A stretch of 64,000 nucleotides of DNA from Acanthacorydalis orientalis (Eukaryota; Arthropoda; Insecta; Megaloptera; Corydalidae): the NCBI GenBank assembly GCA_034766995.1, contig CM068319.1, positions 22,344,469 through 22,408,468 of the forward strand. Direction: 5' to 3'. Of the stretch, positions 26,713 to 37,037 are shown in pieces (the first letter of the stretch is position 1; every line of letters begins with the position of its first letter). The position numbers and the translations under genes are program-made. The notes beneath the pieces are model-generated. The model did not search any database, was not told where the DNA came from, and worked only from the letters and a program-made list of their open reading frames with translations.

Positions 26713-27396
26713 AGGTATTTGTTATATTTATAAGTAATGACTTTTAGGGCCCGTATACTGGATGTAGTATGAATCCTGCAAGATCGTTTGGACCAGCTTT
26801 ATGGAATAATGATTGGCATGCTCATTGGGTAAATTATTTTTTTTATTTTTAGAATTAAAACGAACGTTTATTCGTTAAAAGATATTAAATAAATTTTTCT
26901 TTATAGAACAATACTAATAATAAAAAAATACTTGTTTTCAAAGAAACAAAATATATATGATTGTTTCCCACGTTAGATTTAATTTATTTTTAATTTTTTA
27001 ATTACAAGCCTTTTTTTCTAAAAAAAAAAACATTTTTGTTCGTGTAAAAAAATTAATTTAATTAAAAATTTGAAATGTTCAAAATAGTCCGAATTGTTAA
27101 AAGTGTGTTTAAAAATGAATTCGTATACTCTATAAAGGTATGAGAATTTTAAGGATAAAGTATTTATTTATTTTAATATATTATTTGTATTTTTTTATAT
27201 TTTTCTTGAGACCAAATGAGTATGTAAGAATACACTTTAATAAAATATCGTAAAATTTGTAAATGTTTAAACTTTGTTTTAGATATATTGGGTTGGTCCT
27301 CTAATGGCAGCTATCACAATCGCTGGTTTATACAGGACTGTATTTAGTCCACCAAAAGTCGTACACGATAGCCCTGAAGATTTGCCCTTAAGATAG
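13147..27396 (+). CDS. Eglp: Aquaporin / MIP channel, probable entomoglyceroporin (7 exons joined)
   Basis: Join of 13147-13162, 22728-22903, 25347-25490, 26040-26144, 26274-26411, 26748-26828 and 27283-27396: 774 nt, 257 aa plus TAG, a typical insect aquaporin length. All introns are GT-AG and the joined frame stays open. Seen: first NPA box at residues 75-77 in [10 protein letters not shown], second at 202-204 in [12 protein letters not shown], and conserved MIP glutamates in TM1 (E27) and TM4 (E152). By alignment to human AQP1 the selectivity filter is F55 (Phe56), A190 (His180), C199 (Cys189) and R205 (Arg195). Orthodox water channels of the DRIP and PRIP groups keep the His; Ala or Ser there marks insect Eglps, known to pass glycerol and urea as well as water. 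Inference: a plasma-membrane glycerol/urea/water channel. The MIP family is certain; the Eglp assignment rests mainly on A190. An in-frame TAA at 13132-13134 excludes an upstream extension. Confidence 0.93.
13662..13800. repeat. (TA)n block with TTTCATATAT units
   Basis: TA runs with CATATATATATATG, then two ATATTTCATATATRTTTATA units. It lies in intron 1, about 0.5 kb after exon 1. Confidence 0.93.
14363..14419. repeat. (TA)n(GA)n compound microsatellite
   Basis: TA to 14390, then near-pure GA to 14419, in intron 1. Confidence 0.95.
14464..14580. repeat. Two (TA)n arrays joined by a TATG/TTTG spacer
   Basis: A 26-bp TA array, a spacer of ATGTATGTTTGTTTGTATG, then a 65-bp TA array. Confidence 0.94.
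14712..14798. repeat. (CA)(TA)n(CA)(TG) compound, partly palindromic
   Basis: CACACACATACGTATACATG precedes TA, and ACACATATATACATATATAT plus GTGTGTG follows. The ends are complementary, so the array can fold back. Confidence 0.9.
15432..15474. repeat. (CT)n(TA)n compound microsatellite
   Basis: CT 15432-15454 then TA to 15474, in intron 1. Confidence 0.95.
20401..20460. repeat. (CA)n(TA)n compound microsatellite
   Basis: CA 20401-20425 then TA to 20460, in intron 1. Confidence 0.95.
21857..21986. repeat. (TG)n(TA)n(TATG)n compound repeat
   Basis: GT run, two TA arrays each ending ATTTATATG, then tetranucleotide TATG/TTTG units ending TATGTATGG. It lies about 0.74 kb before exon 2. Confidence 0.93.
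22728..22903 (+). CDS. Eglp: Aquaporin exon 2 (N-terminus, TM1, TM2 start)
   Basis: Acceptor TTCGCAG and donor CCAG|GTAAAT; 176 nt, residues 6-64. It encodes a basic cytoplasmic N-tail, TM1 with the conserved AETIGTG Glu (E27), a short loop A rich in Cys and Gly (GCMGCVG), and most of TM2 including F55, the position of the AQP1 selectivity-filter Phe56. It ends in phase 0 on Q64. Confidence 0.95.
22957..23007. repeat. (CA)n(TA)n compound microsatellite
   Basis: It lies just inside intron 2. The chance open frame spanning exon 2 in the wrong frame runs into it. Confidence 0.93.
24062..24360. repeat. Tandem duplication of (TA)n(GA)n plus unique flank
   Basis: Two units about 151 bp apart: (TA)n 24062-24096, (GA)n to about 24135 and a flank ending at 24206; then (TA)n 24222-24259, (GA)n to 24283 and a flank ending at 24358. 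The flanks share GTTAATAAGCTTC and AATAAAATTGCAAGAAAT with a few substitutions. It lies inside aquaporin intron 2. Confidence 0.9.
25347..25490 (+). CDS. Eglp: Aquaporin exon 3 (first NPA half-helix, TM3)
   Basis: Acceptor TTTTTTTCAG and donor TTAAG|GTATAT; 144 nt, residues 65-112, phase 0 at both ends. It carries [13 protein letters not shown], the loop-B half-helix with the first NPA, and TM3 ([16 protein letters not shown]), whose Gln is typical of the MIP family. Confidence 0.97.
25919..25948. repeat. (TA)n in aquaporin intron 3
   Basis: 30 bp, ending 91 bp before the exon 4 acceptor. Confidence 0.95.
26040..26144 (+). CDS. Eglp: Aquaporin exon 4 (extracellular loop C)
   Basis: Acceptor TTATTATAG and donor CTACAG|GTAAAC; 105 nt, residues 113-147, phase 0. 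It encodes loop C (starting [11 protein letters not shown] and ending NPEITVLQ), the variable extracellular linker between TM3 and TM4. No N-glycosylation sequon is visible in it. Confidence 0.94.
26274..26411 (+). CDS. Eglp: Aquaporin exon 5 (TM4 and TM5 with A190)
   Basis: Acceptor GCTTTAG and donor GTCAGT|GTAAGT; 138 nt, residues 148-193. TM4 starts with the conserved Glu in [14 protein letters not shown]5 is [13 protein letters not shown]. The residue nine before the loop-E Cys is Ala190 (codon GCA) where water-selective aquaporins have His. Loop D contains [14 protein letters not shown]. Confidence 0.96.
26653..26708. repeat. (TA)n in aquaporin intron 5, next to the acceptor
   Basis: 56 bp of pure TA in a 336-bp intron, ending 38 bp before the AG of exon 6. 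A branch-point-like TAATGAC lies between. Confidence 0.95.
26748..26828 (+). CDS. Eglp: Aquaporin exon 6 (second NPA, loop E)
   Basis: Acceptor CTTTTAG and donor CATTGG|GTAAAT; 81 nt, residues 194-220. It encodes [17 protein letters not shown], with C199 at the mercury-sensitive Cys189 position of AQP1 and R205 as the selectivity-filter Arg. The tail WNNDWHAHW leads into TM6. Its acceptor lies only 38 bp after a 56-bp (TA)n array in intron 5. Confidence 0.97.
27283..27396 (+). CDS. Eglp: Aquaporin exon 7 (TM6 and C-terminus, stop TAG)
   Basis: Acceptor GTTTTAG; 111 coding bases plus TAG, residues 221-257. TM6 is [17 protein letters not shown], a classic MIP last helix, followed by a short cytoplasmic tail ending [10 protein letters not shown]. 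The tail is shorter than that of human AQP1. Confidence 0.96.
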   Translation: MYWVGPLMAAITIAGLYRTVFSPPKVVHDSPEDLPLR

Positions 27397-27850
27397 TATT
27401 AAAAAACTCATCGACGTTATCGTTGCATTCTTTTTAAATTTAAGAGAATAAATACCCAAAAACTGTACTTTTAATATTTATGAAATCGTTAACTTTATAT
27501 AAAAAATAGACCATTAACCTTAAATGCAGTTATAAAACACCTTTTAACTTTTATGGCTGTTTAGCTGATGACAACTAATATTTATAACTGGACAATACGT
27601 GCATTGTATTTATTTAGGAAATTTTATACTCAAATAGATTGCCAAATAGGTTGCTTGAATAAATCAAAGAATTTTACAAACATCTGTTTACATACTTAAT
27701 ATGTATATATTTATGATTTTTTTTAAATGTATATTGCTTGTACATTTGAACAAAGTAGTTAAACTTCTATTTACCTTTGAATAATAAACTTAGTTTATCA
27801 AATAAACAATTTTAGAAAATAATTTTGTCATATAGTTTGTTATTGTTTTA
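27397..27850 (+). other. Aquaporin 3' UTR with candidate poly(A) signals
   Basis: AATAAA occurs at 27447-27452, 27658-27663, 27783-27788 and 27801-27806 after the TAG stop. Any could direct cleavage, giving 3' UTRs of roughly 70 to 430 nt. The sequence does not show which is used. Confidence 0.55.
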
Positions 27851-28579
27851 TGTGAGAATTGTTATAATCAATAGATTTTTTATTTTTATGTTTTTCATAT
27901 TTGTTAGTAAATATATTTATCATTATTATTATTTGTTAATAAATATATTTATTATAAAATGCATTTTTATTTCATATTAGTGTTTCTAACATATATATTT
28001 GTATAGAAGAATTTTAAATACTAATATGAGAATTTTACCTTTAACAAACAAAAAATATGTTTTTTCTATATTTAAATCACTTTTAGTTATCGAAAAGAAT
28101 TTTTTAAGTTATATAAAATGTTAATACTATGATTTTTAAATGTAGTGTGTACTATGTGTTCCATTTTTATTATTTATTGAAGAAATACATGGTGTTTTAT
28201 TGCAACAGTCAACAGGTAAAAAACACCATTCATTGAATAGTGGACATTATTTTCGTAAACATATCTAAAACTAATAATAAAAAATTAAATTGGGATAAGA
28301 AAAGCAGAACTGCATTAATATATGGCAGATTTAATGTACAAAAGGTATTATTTTTTGATTATAATAAACGCTTTATAATTGTAGTAAAATCTATTATTTT
28401 TACAATAAAGAGATACCATATTTATTTTTAATATGACATATGTGCTCTTTAATTTTATTTTGGTATTAGAGAGAAAGACACAGAGAGATTGTTTGTATGA
28501 TTTTATTTAGTAATGTATTGTTTGCTTTTAAAGAAAAGATTTAGTTTATAATTATATTAGAATATTTCTATTTTTAAAT

Positions 28580-28656
<77 letters not shown>

Positions 28657-29043
28657 TATGTGTGATATAAAAATAAAAAAATACATTGAAAATATGTTCT
28701 TCATTCAAATTGGATATGGCATATATTTAATAGTAAATTGTTTAAGAATATGTATTATATATGCACACTTTAGTGTATATTTATATAAAAATAAATTAAA
28801 ATTATGTTCTATTATTAATAAAATAGTTTTTCTTATTCAGAATCATATAATAAAAAAATCCAACAGTTAAAAGTATTGTTCTATTGTTGATTGTAAGACA
28901 TCAAATTAACTAATACCATTTATTATTAGTAATTAATGATTATTTAGTAACAAAAAAATGTAATTTCTTATTTATTTAAAAAAGTGTATTTCCAATATGT
29001 AATAAATACATTAAGATTTCTTGGAAAAGAAATTTTTATCAAT

Positions 29044-29085
<42 letters not shown>

Positions 29086-30190
29086 CATATCTTTAATTTT
29101 CGGTTTGAAAACATTTCTATATATAATAAAAATCATAAACACATTATAAAAACGTTTTTCCTTTTCTAATTTCATTTACTTAAACACTTTTCCAGTTATA
29201 ATATCAATATTAACTGTATAGGAGAAATGCATATGGATGAAAATGAAAATGAATATAAAATTTCAATATGATGGAAATAAAATTTCTCATGTCCTATTAT
29301 AAAGAAAGATATATAGTATTAAATTTTGCATTATGTAAGATTTACTTATTGGTGTATTTTCATATTCAATATTGAAACATAAGGATAAAAAATCTTTTAC
29401 TCATATAACTTTTTATCATAAAAAAACTAGTATTATTCTTATTCCACTTAGGATTTGTAAAGTAACTTAATTTTTTATGATTTCTCATTTTTATGTATAA
29501 ATTAATAGTTATTTAATCAAATTGAAATGAATTTACAATCTAATCGATCACTGAACAATAAATTACAAGAATGTCTTTATTTGGTATTATCTGAAAACAA
29601 AAATTTTGTATATATCATTAGGGTGAAATAAATAAATTAAATTATATATATATATATGTATATATATTTATATATATATATATATATATATATTATTTAT
29701 ATATAGTTATCGTTACATTAGTTCATAAAAATATTTCAGTACTATGTTCGTACTTTTAAATGTATATTGTAATAAATACTGAAATTAATATACTTATTGA
29801 ATTTAGTTGCAGATTTAAAAATAATTAGAGGTCATGTTTTTAAATACTATTTATATAATATTCATGCATTCTTCGCTATAAGAAATAAAATCATTTTCGT
29901 TAGATCAAACACGAGAAAGTAATTATGATTTTGATATCTATTCGATACTTAATAAAATTAGAGCTGCTTTTTTAGAAATACGAAGATATATCATCATGTA
30001 GAATAAGGTTCGTTTTATAATTTATAAAGAGCTTCTAATTTTTATTTTTCTTAACTCTACGATGTAGCTAGGTTTTCATTCAGTTTGATCATATAACAAT
30101 TATGTTGTATATTTGGATACTTAGGTGTGTACAGATACGTCTTTTCATTTAAGTAACATTCTTATTTTGTGGGAATATTTTGATACATTG

Positions 30191-30241
<51 letters not shown>

Positions 30242-31240
30242 GAAATGTATATTATACTAGAACATGCGACATACAACTGAATTAGAATAAATATGATTTT
30301 GAAGTTGAATACATTTTTTCCAGTATTGATTTTTTAACTACAAACATGTTTAAATTAATATGTTTCCATACAAATTACTTAATTGATATTCCAATGCACT
30401 ACCATATAAAGTGAGGTTATGTTAAAAACGTTGATATTAATAAATATATTCAAGGATAAAAATTTTAATATCTATAAAACAGGTAACAAATCTTAATTAA
30501 AATAAATTTGTTATTTGCAAAATAATATCATGCAAACTGCATTTTAAATGTACAGATCTGACGTTTTAATAATTTATGGTAGCCTTCCTAATTCTCATTT
30601 TTGTCAACAGTTGGCATATTATTATAAAATTAAAAAATTGTTTTTTAAATTTGTTTTATGCATGTTATTTTCTTTATTTTTTGACACAAAATACATATTT
30701 GTTTCTTTTTCAATAACGCATTTTCAAAAATATTCAATAGCAATAAAATAAAGAATATTAAGTGTATTTTTTAATTAGTAAGTATATAAAAAATTGTTAT
30801 TAATATTAATGTTGTCTTTATGGCACATTTTTAAAATTCATTTATTTACCAAACATTTTATGTAGCTTATTTTTAATACATATATAATAAATTTGGAATG
30901 TTATATAGTGAATTTAAGTTTCATGTACTCTAAAATTATTTAATAAAAATGTTGTAATTTCATGTTATAATCGAAAATAAAAATCAATATGAAAAATAAA
31001 CAATTTGAAAATGTTTTAAAATGTAATTTTAATTTTAAAGTAGTTTACAGTTCTTATTTATGAATATTGTTTAAAGAATTTTGTAATTTTTCAAAAATAA
31101 GAACAGACATAAAAATTTATTAAAAGTATAAATTTGTTACTTTGTGATAGATATGCTACAGATTGTAGCTAATTTATATTTAAAAAAAAACATGTTATCA
31201 ATTTTTAGTTGTAAATCAATTTTTTAAGGAGAAAATACAT
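27851..31240. other. AT-rich intergenic region, nothing coding seen
   Basis: It contains (TA)n arrays at 28583-28650 (68 bp), 29046-29084, 29643-29703 and 30198-30237. Two head-to-tail copies of a roughly 28-bp unit (ATTTGTTARTAAATATATTT) lie at about 27899-27955. I see no exon or transposon. Confidence 0.65.
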
Positions 31241-31245
31241 TCAAA

Positions 31246-31492
31246 TCTCCCGCAAACACTGTATCGATTTCGTAAACGGCTCGGCATTTTCGCGGAAATA
31301 GCCGATCTTTTGACAAAACAAACCCTCAGTTCAAATCAACATGACGATTTGTATGGACGTTGTTTGACGTTTGTCCATCAGACCTACTTGTATTTCGGTA
31401 CATAGTCGTGTTGTTTTACATATTTGTTTTGTGTTTTGAATTAAAACTGTGTTGTTTTATATTTATTCATGTGACAGTTTCAATTTTACATG
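31246..31492 (+). promoter_or_regulatory. CpG-richer promoter-like island and candidate first exon
   Basis: Base composition shifts abruptly, with about eight CpGs in the 60 bp from 31250. A TCAGT initiator-like motif lies at 31326-31330. At the right end is CATG|GTAAGTGT, a near-perfect donor at 31493 immediately after an ATG. No downstream exon was identified, so the transcript is hypothetical. Confidence 0.4.
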
Positions 31493-31679
31493 GTAAGTGT
31501 TCCATTTAATACAAAGTTTTACTATCATTCTCGTTATTTGCGGATTATATACAAGAAATGCTTTTAAAGATGTATGAAATTTTTCTTGTATATATTCCAT
31601 ATATGCTTTATTAACTTTTATATATATGAAGATGCTATGCGATTTAACTGCTTAAATTTAATAAAATATATATTCCGAT

Positions 31680-31772
31680 TAACACACTTCACTGAATTTG
31701 ATAGAATTGGTGTGTTGAAGGTGAGGATTCTTCAGTCTAGTAACATTAGGCTAACACGATTTGACCCGCATG
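31680..31772 (+). other. Candidate alternative first exon ending CATG|GTAAGTGT
   Basis: A more complex block (ACACTTCACTGAATTTGATA ... GATTTGACCCGCATG) ends in the same 12-mer CATGGTAAGTGT as the exon candidate 280 bp upstream, again placing ATG directly before the donor at 31773. A shared acceptor downstream would explain both, but none could be assigned. Confidence 0.3.
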
Positions 31773-32059
31773 GTAAGTGTACATTCGTGTGATTTTGGCT
31801 TAACGCCAAATTTACGTTCTTTCACGCTGTTTGTTGACATAACAGTTTTTATAAATTTTTCATTCATTAGCCTTGATTTTTCGTTTTATAAACAGCAATA
31901 AATACAAAAATGATGGTGACTGTATAGTATATATTTCCGGCAAGAAAATACCCAATATTTAGTAAATTTATTGAATATTATTAAATAATAATTTGATTTG
32001 ATCATTAATTTAAACGGATATTATGTTTATATATTTTCCATCAAATTATAAATGTACTT

Positions 32060-32062
<3 letters not shown>

Positions 32063-32124
<62 letters not shown>
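32063..32124. repeat. (TA)n microsatellite
   Basis: 62 bp of near-pure TA downstream of the 31.2-31.8 kb promoter-like block. Confidence 0.95.
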
Positions 32125-32127
<3 letters not shown>

Positions 32128-32700
32128 CATTTATATAACCGGTTTCTTAAAAATAATAATATGTGAATAGTATTAAAATTAAATTACAGTTTGATAATGC
32201 GTTATGTAAATATGTTACAAAATCATAATAATTGATAGATTAGTTTTAAGTGCCATTTATATTTTCTTATTAGTTTAAAAGTTTTTTTAAAATTGTTAAT
32301 TATTCCAAGTTTGAGAAAAATGCGAGTTTGATACATGAAGAAAAACGATACAAATTTATGGGTGGAATATGAATAACATACTGTAATAATAGGAAACGTC
32401 TTACTACTAGTCTACTGGGCTTTTGTTTCAGAACTATGAAATCGGAAACACTTGATGAAACTTTGCCTACATAGTATTAATGATAGGAGGCTTCTTTGTT
32501 ACATGTTATGTAAATTTCTAGCAGGCATGAAAATAAGGTTTAGTGTAATATATATAATAATTTTTGTTCGTTTAAAAAATGTAACATGGATTACTTAGAA
32601 ACGATATGAAATCGTTCGAATAAATTCCCAAGTCTCATAACTCCAGTTGAACATTTTACAAAACATAAATTATACTATTAGTATTTTATTAAAAATTTTG

Positions 32701-32703
<3 letters not shown>

Positions 32704-32761
<58 letters not shown>

Positions 32762-32762
32762 T
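32704..32762. repeat. (TA)n(CA)n compound microsatellite
   Basis: TA then a short CA run; opposite in polarity to most TA/CA compounds here. Confidence 0.93.
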
Positions 32763-33129
32763 ATTCATATATAAATCTTTCAAAATAATATATTTTTTCA
32801 AGATTCATTACGTATTAACATTTATTATGTTAAACTATTATATTGTCTTGTATATTACTATTGTTCTTATTTGAAACTCTTGTGTGGGTGATATAACTCG
32901 GTCAGTTTAGCTAGAACTTTGATTGCTGTCTATTGTTCTATCAAACATTTGCCCTGTGCATCACATAACTGTTAGATTTGTCAATCTGTAGGTTGTTATT
33001 TTGTATTTAGTCATATATTTGCAATTTAAGATTGTAACAGTAGTATAAAGTATGCTTTTTTTTATTATATATATTGTTCTGTACATTTTTCAAATGTATG
33101 AAAAAGAGTAAAATAGTTTTAAAATATAT

Positions 33130-33390
33130 GGGGATTGCTTTATACGACTGGCACTTTGTGATCAAGTTGTTGACGGATACTTTCTAAAAGAATCTAGTGA
33201 TTACAAGTCATATACGGTTAAAATCACATTTGTTATGTATTAGTTATCAGTATATTATGTAAGGTATCAAGTTGTGTTCGGTGCTGTGTATATTGGTTTA
33301 TAATAATACTTTTATTACTCGGTGTATATTGAATTTTGATTATGTTGTAATTTAAATTTTATTGTACGACGACATCCAGTATGTAATGCA
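33130..33390 (+). other. Candidate non-coding exon with GTAAGTGT donor
   Basis: A less AT-biased block (GGGGATTGCTTTATACGACT ... ACGACGACATCCAGTATG) ends at the donor TGCA|GTAAGTGTTG at 33391. No long open frame runs through it. It could be an untranslated exon of the transcript suggested at 31.2-31.8 kb. Confidence 0.25.
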
Positions 33391-34582
33391 GTAAGTGTTG
33401 TCATTGTCACATTTCGTTATAACATTTTCTTACGAATATGATTAAAACTATTTCTACTAGAATAAAAAAATACACTTTACAGTTGGCATATCAATTTTAT
33501 TTAGTTCTATTATACATTTGATAAAATAAGAATGTATATATTTAATAGTTAGATTATAATTTGTGTAGGTGAGAGAATACTTTAGAATTGCAATAATATT
33601 ATTAATTAATACTAATTAGTAACAAATGTTGATGATCAAATAGATGATAATCGATATTAATTATAGACACCCTTTTAAGTGAAATTTTCATGCAGCCCAC
33701 TAAATAGTTAATGTTTGAATAACTTTTTAATATTTTACTTTTAGTAAATAATATATTATTATTTAGTAAATATATTATTTTATAATTTATTCTAAGTATA
33801 ATTTAATATTTATTAAAAAGAGTATTTATTTATTAGAGTTAGTTTTACTTATTAGTATTATTTATTCTTTTAAGATATTTGTAAAAATAGTTCTAAGTAT
33901 TTTTATAAATAATAAAAATAGAACATCAGTTAAAGAAAAGAAGAATATAATTAAAAAGAAAGTATTTTTATAAATAGGAATCTATATGATTACATTCACT
34001 TTGCACTCTTTTATTTCACTGACCACAAATAATTCTAGATTTTCTTTTATGGCGTCTGAACTGCACATAGTACGTTTTTCTGTTCAATTCCATGAAATGA
34101 TGTTTTAACTCTAGCATTAACTAATAAAGTTTCATTTAAAGTTCATTTAGTTGTATTACAGTGTATTGTTTCGTGTTTAGATGGTACTTCTAGGATATTT
34201 GATATATTGGCTCGAATTGTTTTTCGTAATGCAGAAAAGTCGAAATGCTAACTATAGGATACTCGGAGAATTTGTAAATGTTCTAGAGTTCAAAATACTA
34301 TTTTATTTCAGCTGTATTTATAGAATAGTATATAACATGTTTATTTTTTAGAGAAATTGAATATATTTTATTATATATCAATTTTGTATTATAGATTAAG
34401 TTATTGGTATAAAAAAATATATTCAGTGTCTTATAACATTGTACATTTATTATATTTAATTGATGTTTATGTATCCTTTTTGATGATTACGTTTAAGTTC
34501 TGCTATTCACATCAAAGATTCGTCACAAATTGTGGCATATTTTTCTTATAAAAATATTTTTATGGAACTTTTGAAGCAAAAT

Positions 34583-34648
<66 letters not shown>

Positions 34649-35174
34649 CAAGCGTTCTTAAATTTTCATCTCAAATTTGTGGTAGATTTGCGAAATACTA
34701 GCTGCGAATAACTTTTTAAACAAATAATTTACTATAAATGCATTAAAATAATTAACAATTATTTAACAGTTAAAATATATTTATTAAATTTAAGTATAAT
34801 ATTGCTAGTTAAAAAAGATTTTATTCTTCTGTGGCATTGTGAACAGATGTGCTATGTTTTTTTTTTTTTTTTTTTTAATAATGTAATTAGTACGAAACAA
34901 GATTAATGTTTTATTAAATTGGAAAGGAATACCTGAGCTATGTAGATTTAATCAGTACATTTTAATCTTTATTGTTCGTTCATTTCGTTTTAGAATAACC
35001 CACTTATAAATTAATATGATTCTTGTTATAAATATGATTAAAAAAAGAGAACTTAATTTTATAGTACTCTAAAGTGACTCCAATAAAAAATCGTAAGACT
35101 GTTTCAAAGGTAAAAAAATAAATGTTTATTGTTTTTTCTTGGATGGAAGAAATGAATTTTTAAATCAGGCGTGT

Positions 35175-35229
<55 letters not shown>

Positions 35230-35266
35230 CAGTTATAACGGTACTGGTAGCAGGTATTACTATCTT

Positions 35267-35545
35267 TCATAAATAATAAGCTACTTTCGAATTTAAGAAC
35301 CTATCCGATATTATGTTCTGTTCTTTTCGATGAAATTGGTTGTAGCTGCAATAAATTTCTTCATGCTTTTCGACCGCCTCAAACTTGTAATTGGTGTTCG
35401 CTGAATGTAAAAATTGTAATTTGTCGTGCTTTACAACTACGCGGTGCTTTACAATGGCTTCCGTTCTTAGGATTGATTGATATTTAAAACGGAAAAAGCG
35501 CCCCCATGTACGCGAGCACATACACATACACACACATACATACAT
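35267..35545 (-). other. Unrecognised complex block with a 92-codon open frame
   Basis: This block is much less AT-biased than its surroundings. The minus-strand frame begins in a (CA)n-type tract (MYVCVCMCMC), continues RTWGRFFRFKYQSILRTEA and ends VAYYL. A near-repeat GTGCTTTACAA occurs twice on the plus strand. There is no recognisable domain, and the start within a microsatellite argues against a real protein. Confidence 0.2.
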
Positions 35546-36509
35546 GTATATATATACATATATACATACATATACATATACAGTAGGTTACGTTAACGAA
35601 AATGTAGATAGATGGGCGCCATATATATACACATTCAGAACTAACGTATGTATAAGCGTACCACCGATGGATGTGAATTGAATTATGACATGTGAAATTT
35701 ATTACCTATCGCGGATGAAAAGGCACTGTATTATAAAAAAAAGGATTTACAATTCCATACGATATGAATTTGCGAGTTGGGATTTCAATTTGATGTTATT
35801 TCGACTAATGGATTATTAGTATTTATGGTGTATAGAAAGAAATGTAGATGCTGCCAAATTTATTTATGAACCACTTATATATTCTACTTTTAAGAATACA
35901 GGTACCTGTTTGCATCAGTGTTGAATTTATACATTTTTGTTTGTCTTTTTTCAAACATACACAATACACACGTCATATGTAAACAATAATAAATGAATAT
36001 TGAATTTTATCTTAGTACTTTTTCAAATCTTTTCTTGAAGAAATATCGTTGAACATGATGAAATTAATGTTTATAAATCAGTGAATTACATTTAATGATT
36101 TACTTTTTCTTCAGGTTAATTCAATAAGTTAGTTACATAGGTTAGTTAGTTTGTTATGTCCATTACTAAATATTTTTAAAATAAAAAAAAACATTAAATA
36201 AATTAATTAAGACCTTTGTTTTAAACAATTCATATATTATAATATTTATCAAATATTTTTTTTAATAAAAGCATACTTTTTATAAATATGTTTGATTCGA
36301 AATATTACATTTTTTATTAAATGTTTTGATTTTTTTACATCAATGATTTGCTAATAGGTCTGTATTGATAATTGTTATTATATATAAAATAAACAGTGTA
36401 AATACATTTAATGCGTATTTAAATTAATATATCTACAAACTCTTAACGTAAATTGAGTAAATTTATCACAAAGAAATAAGCAATTTGATTAAAAATAAAA
36501 TGAGGCGAA

Positions 36510-36541
36510 ATTAACACACACACACACGTGGGTGTGTTAAT
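36510..36541. repeat. 10-bp hairpin with CACGTG in the loop
   Basis: ATTAACACAC (36510-36519) is the reverse complement of 36532-36541. The 12-nt loop is CA-rich and includes CACGTG at 36525-36530. The CA-run makes the pairing partly a composition effect. Confidence 0.6.
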
Positions 36542-36982
36542 GTACATAATGTTATGTTTTGTGTATATTATTTTCTCAAGTATAAGAATATTCTAATTGT
36601 CGTAAATTGTTTGTTTTTAGTAGTTTGTATTTAAAAGAGACATTAAATATTTCTACTATTGTGTTCGAAATAAAACATGCACATTTCTTAAAATATTAAC
36701 GAATGTCTGATAAATTACTCCAATAATTTTCAGTGAAAGATTTTTTTATTAGAAATGTAAAAATCGTTATTTTCTCAAATTCTTTCTATATTCAAATGAT
36801 GACAAACACAGTCTAAAGGTCCAGCTATAAAAAACACATGTGTTTGAGAAAAAATAGGTTACTGGTTTTTAGTTTATTTTTATGCAGTGTTTGCGTAAAA
36901 GTTATGGTAAAAATATGTTAAGATTGAGGACTAAAAATAAGTTTGTCTCAAACAGCCCTTTTTCCTGTATTTGGTGTTTATT

Positions 36983-37037
<55 letters not shown>

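Noticed and set aside
34858..34876. T-run as a retrotransposon poly(A) tail (minus strand)
   Set aside because: No LINE or SINE body lies next to it and no target duplication is visible.
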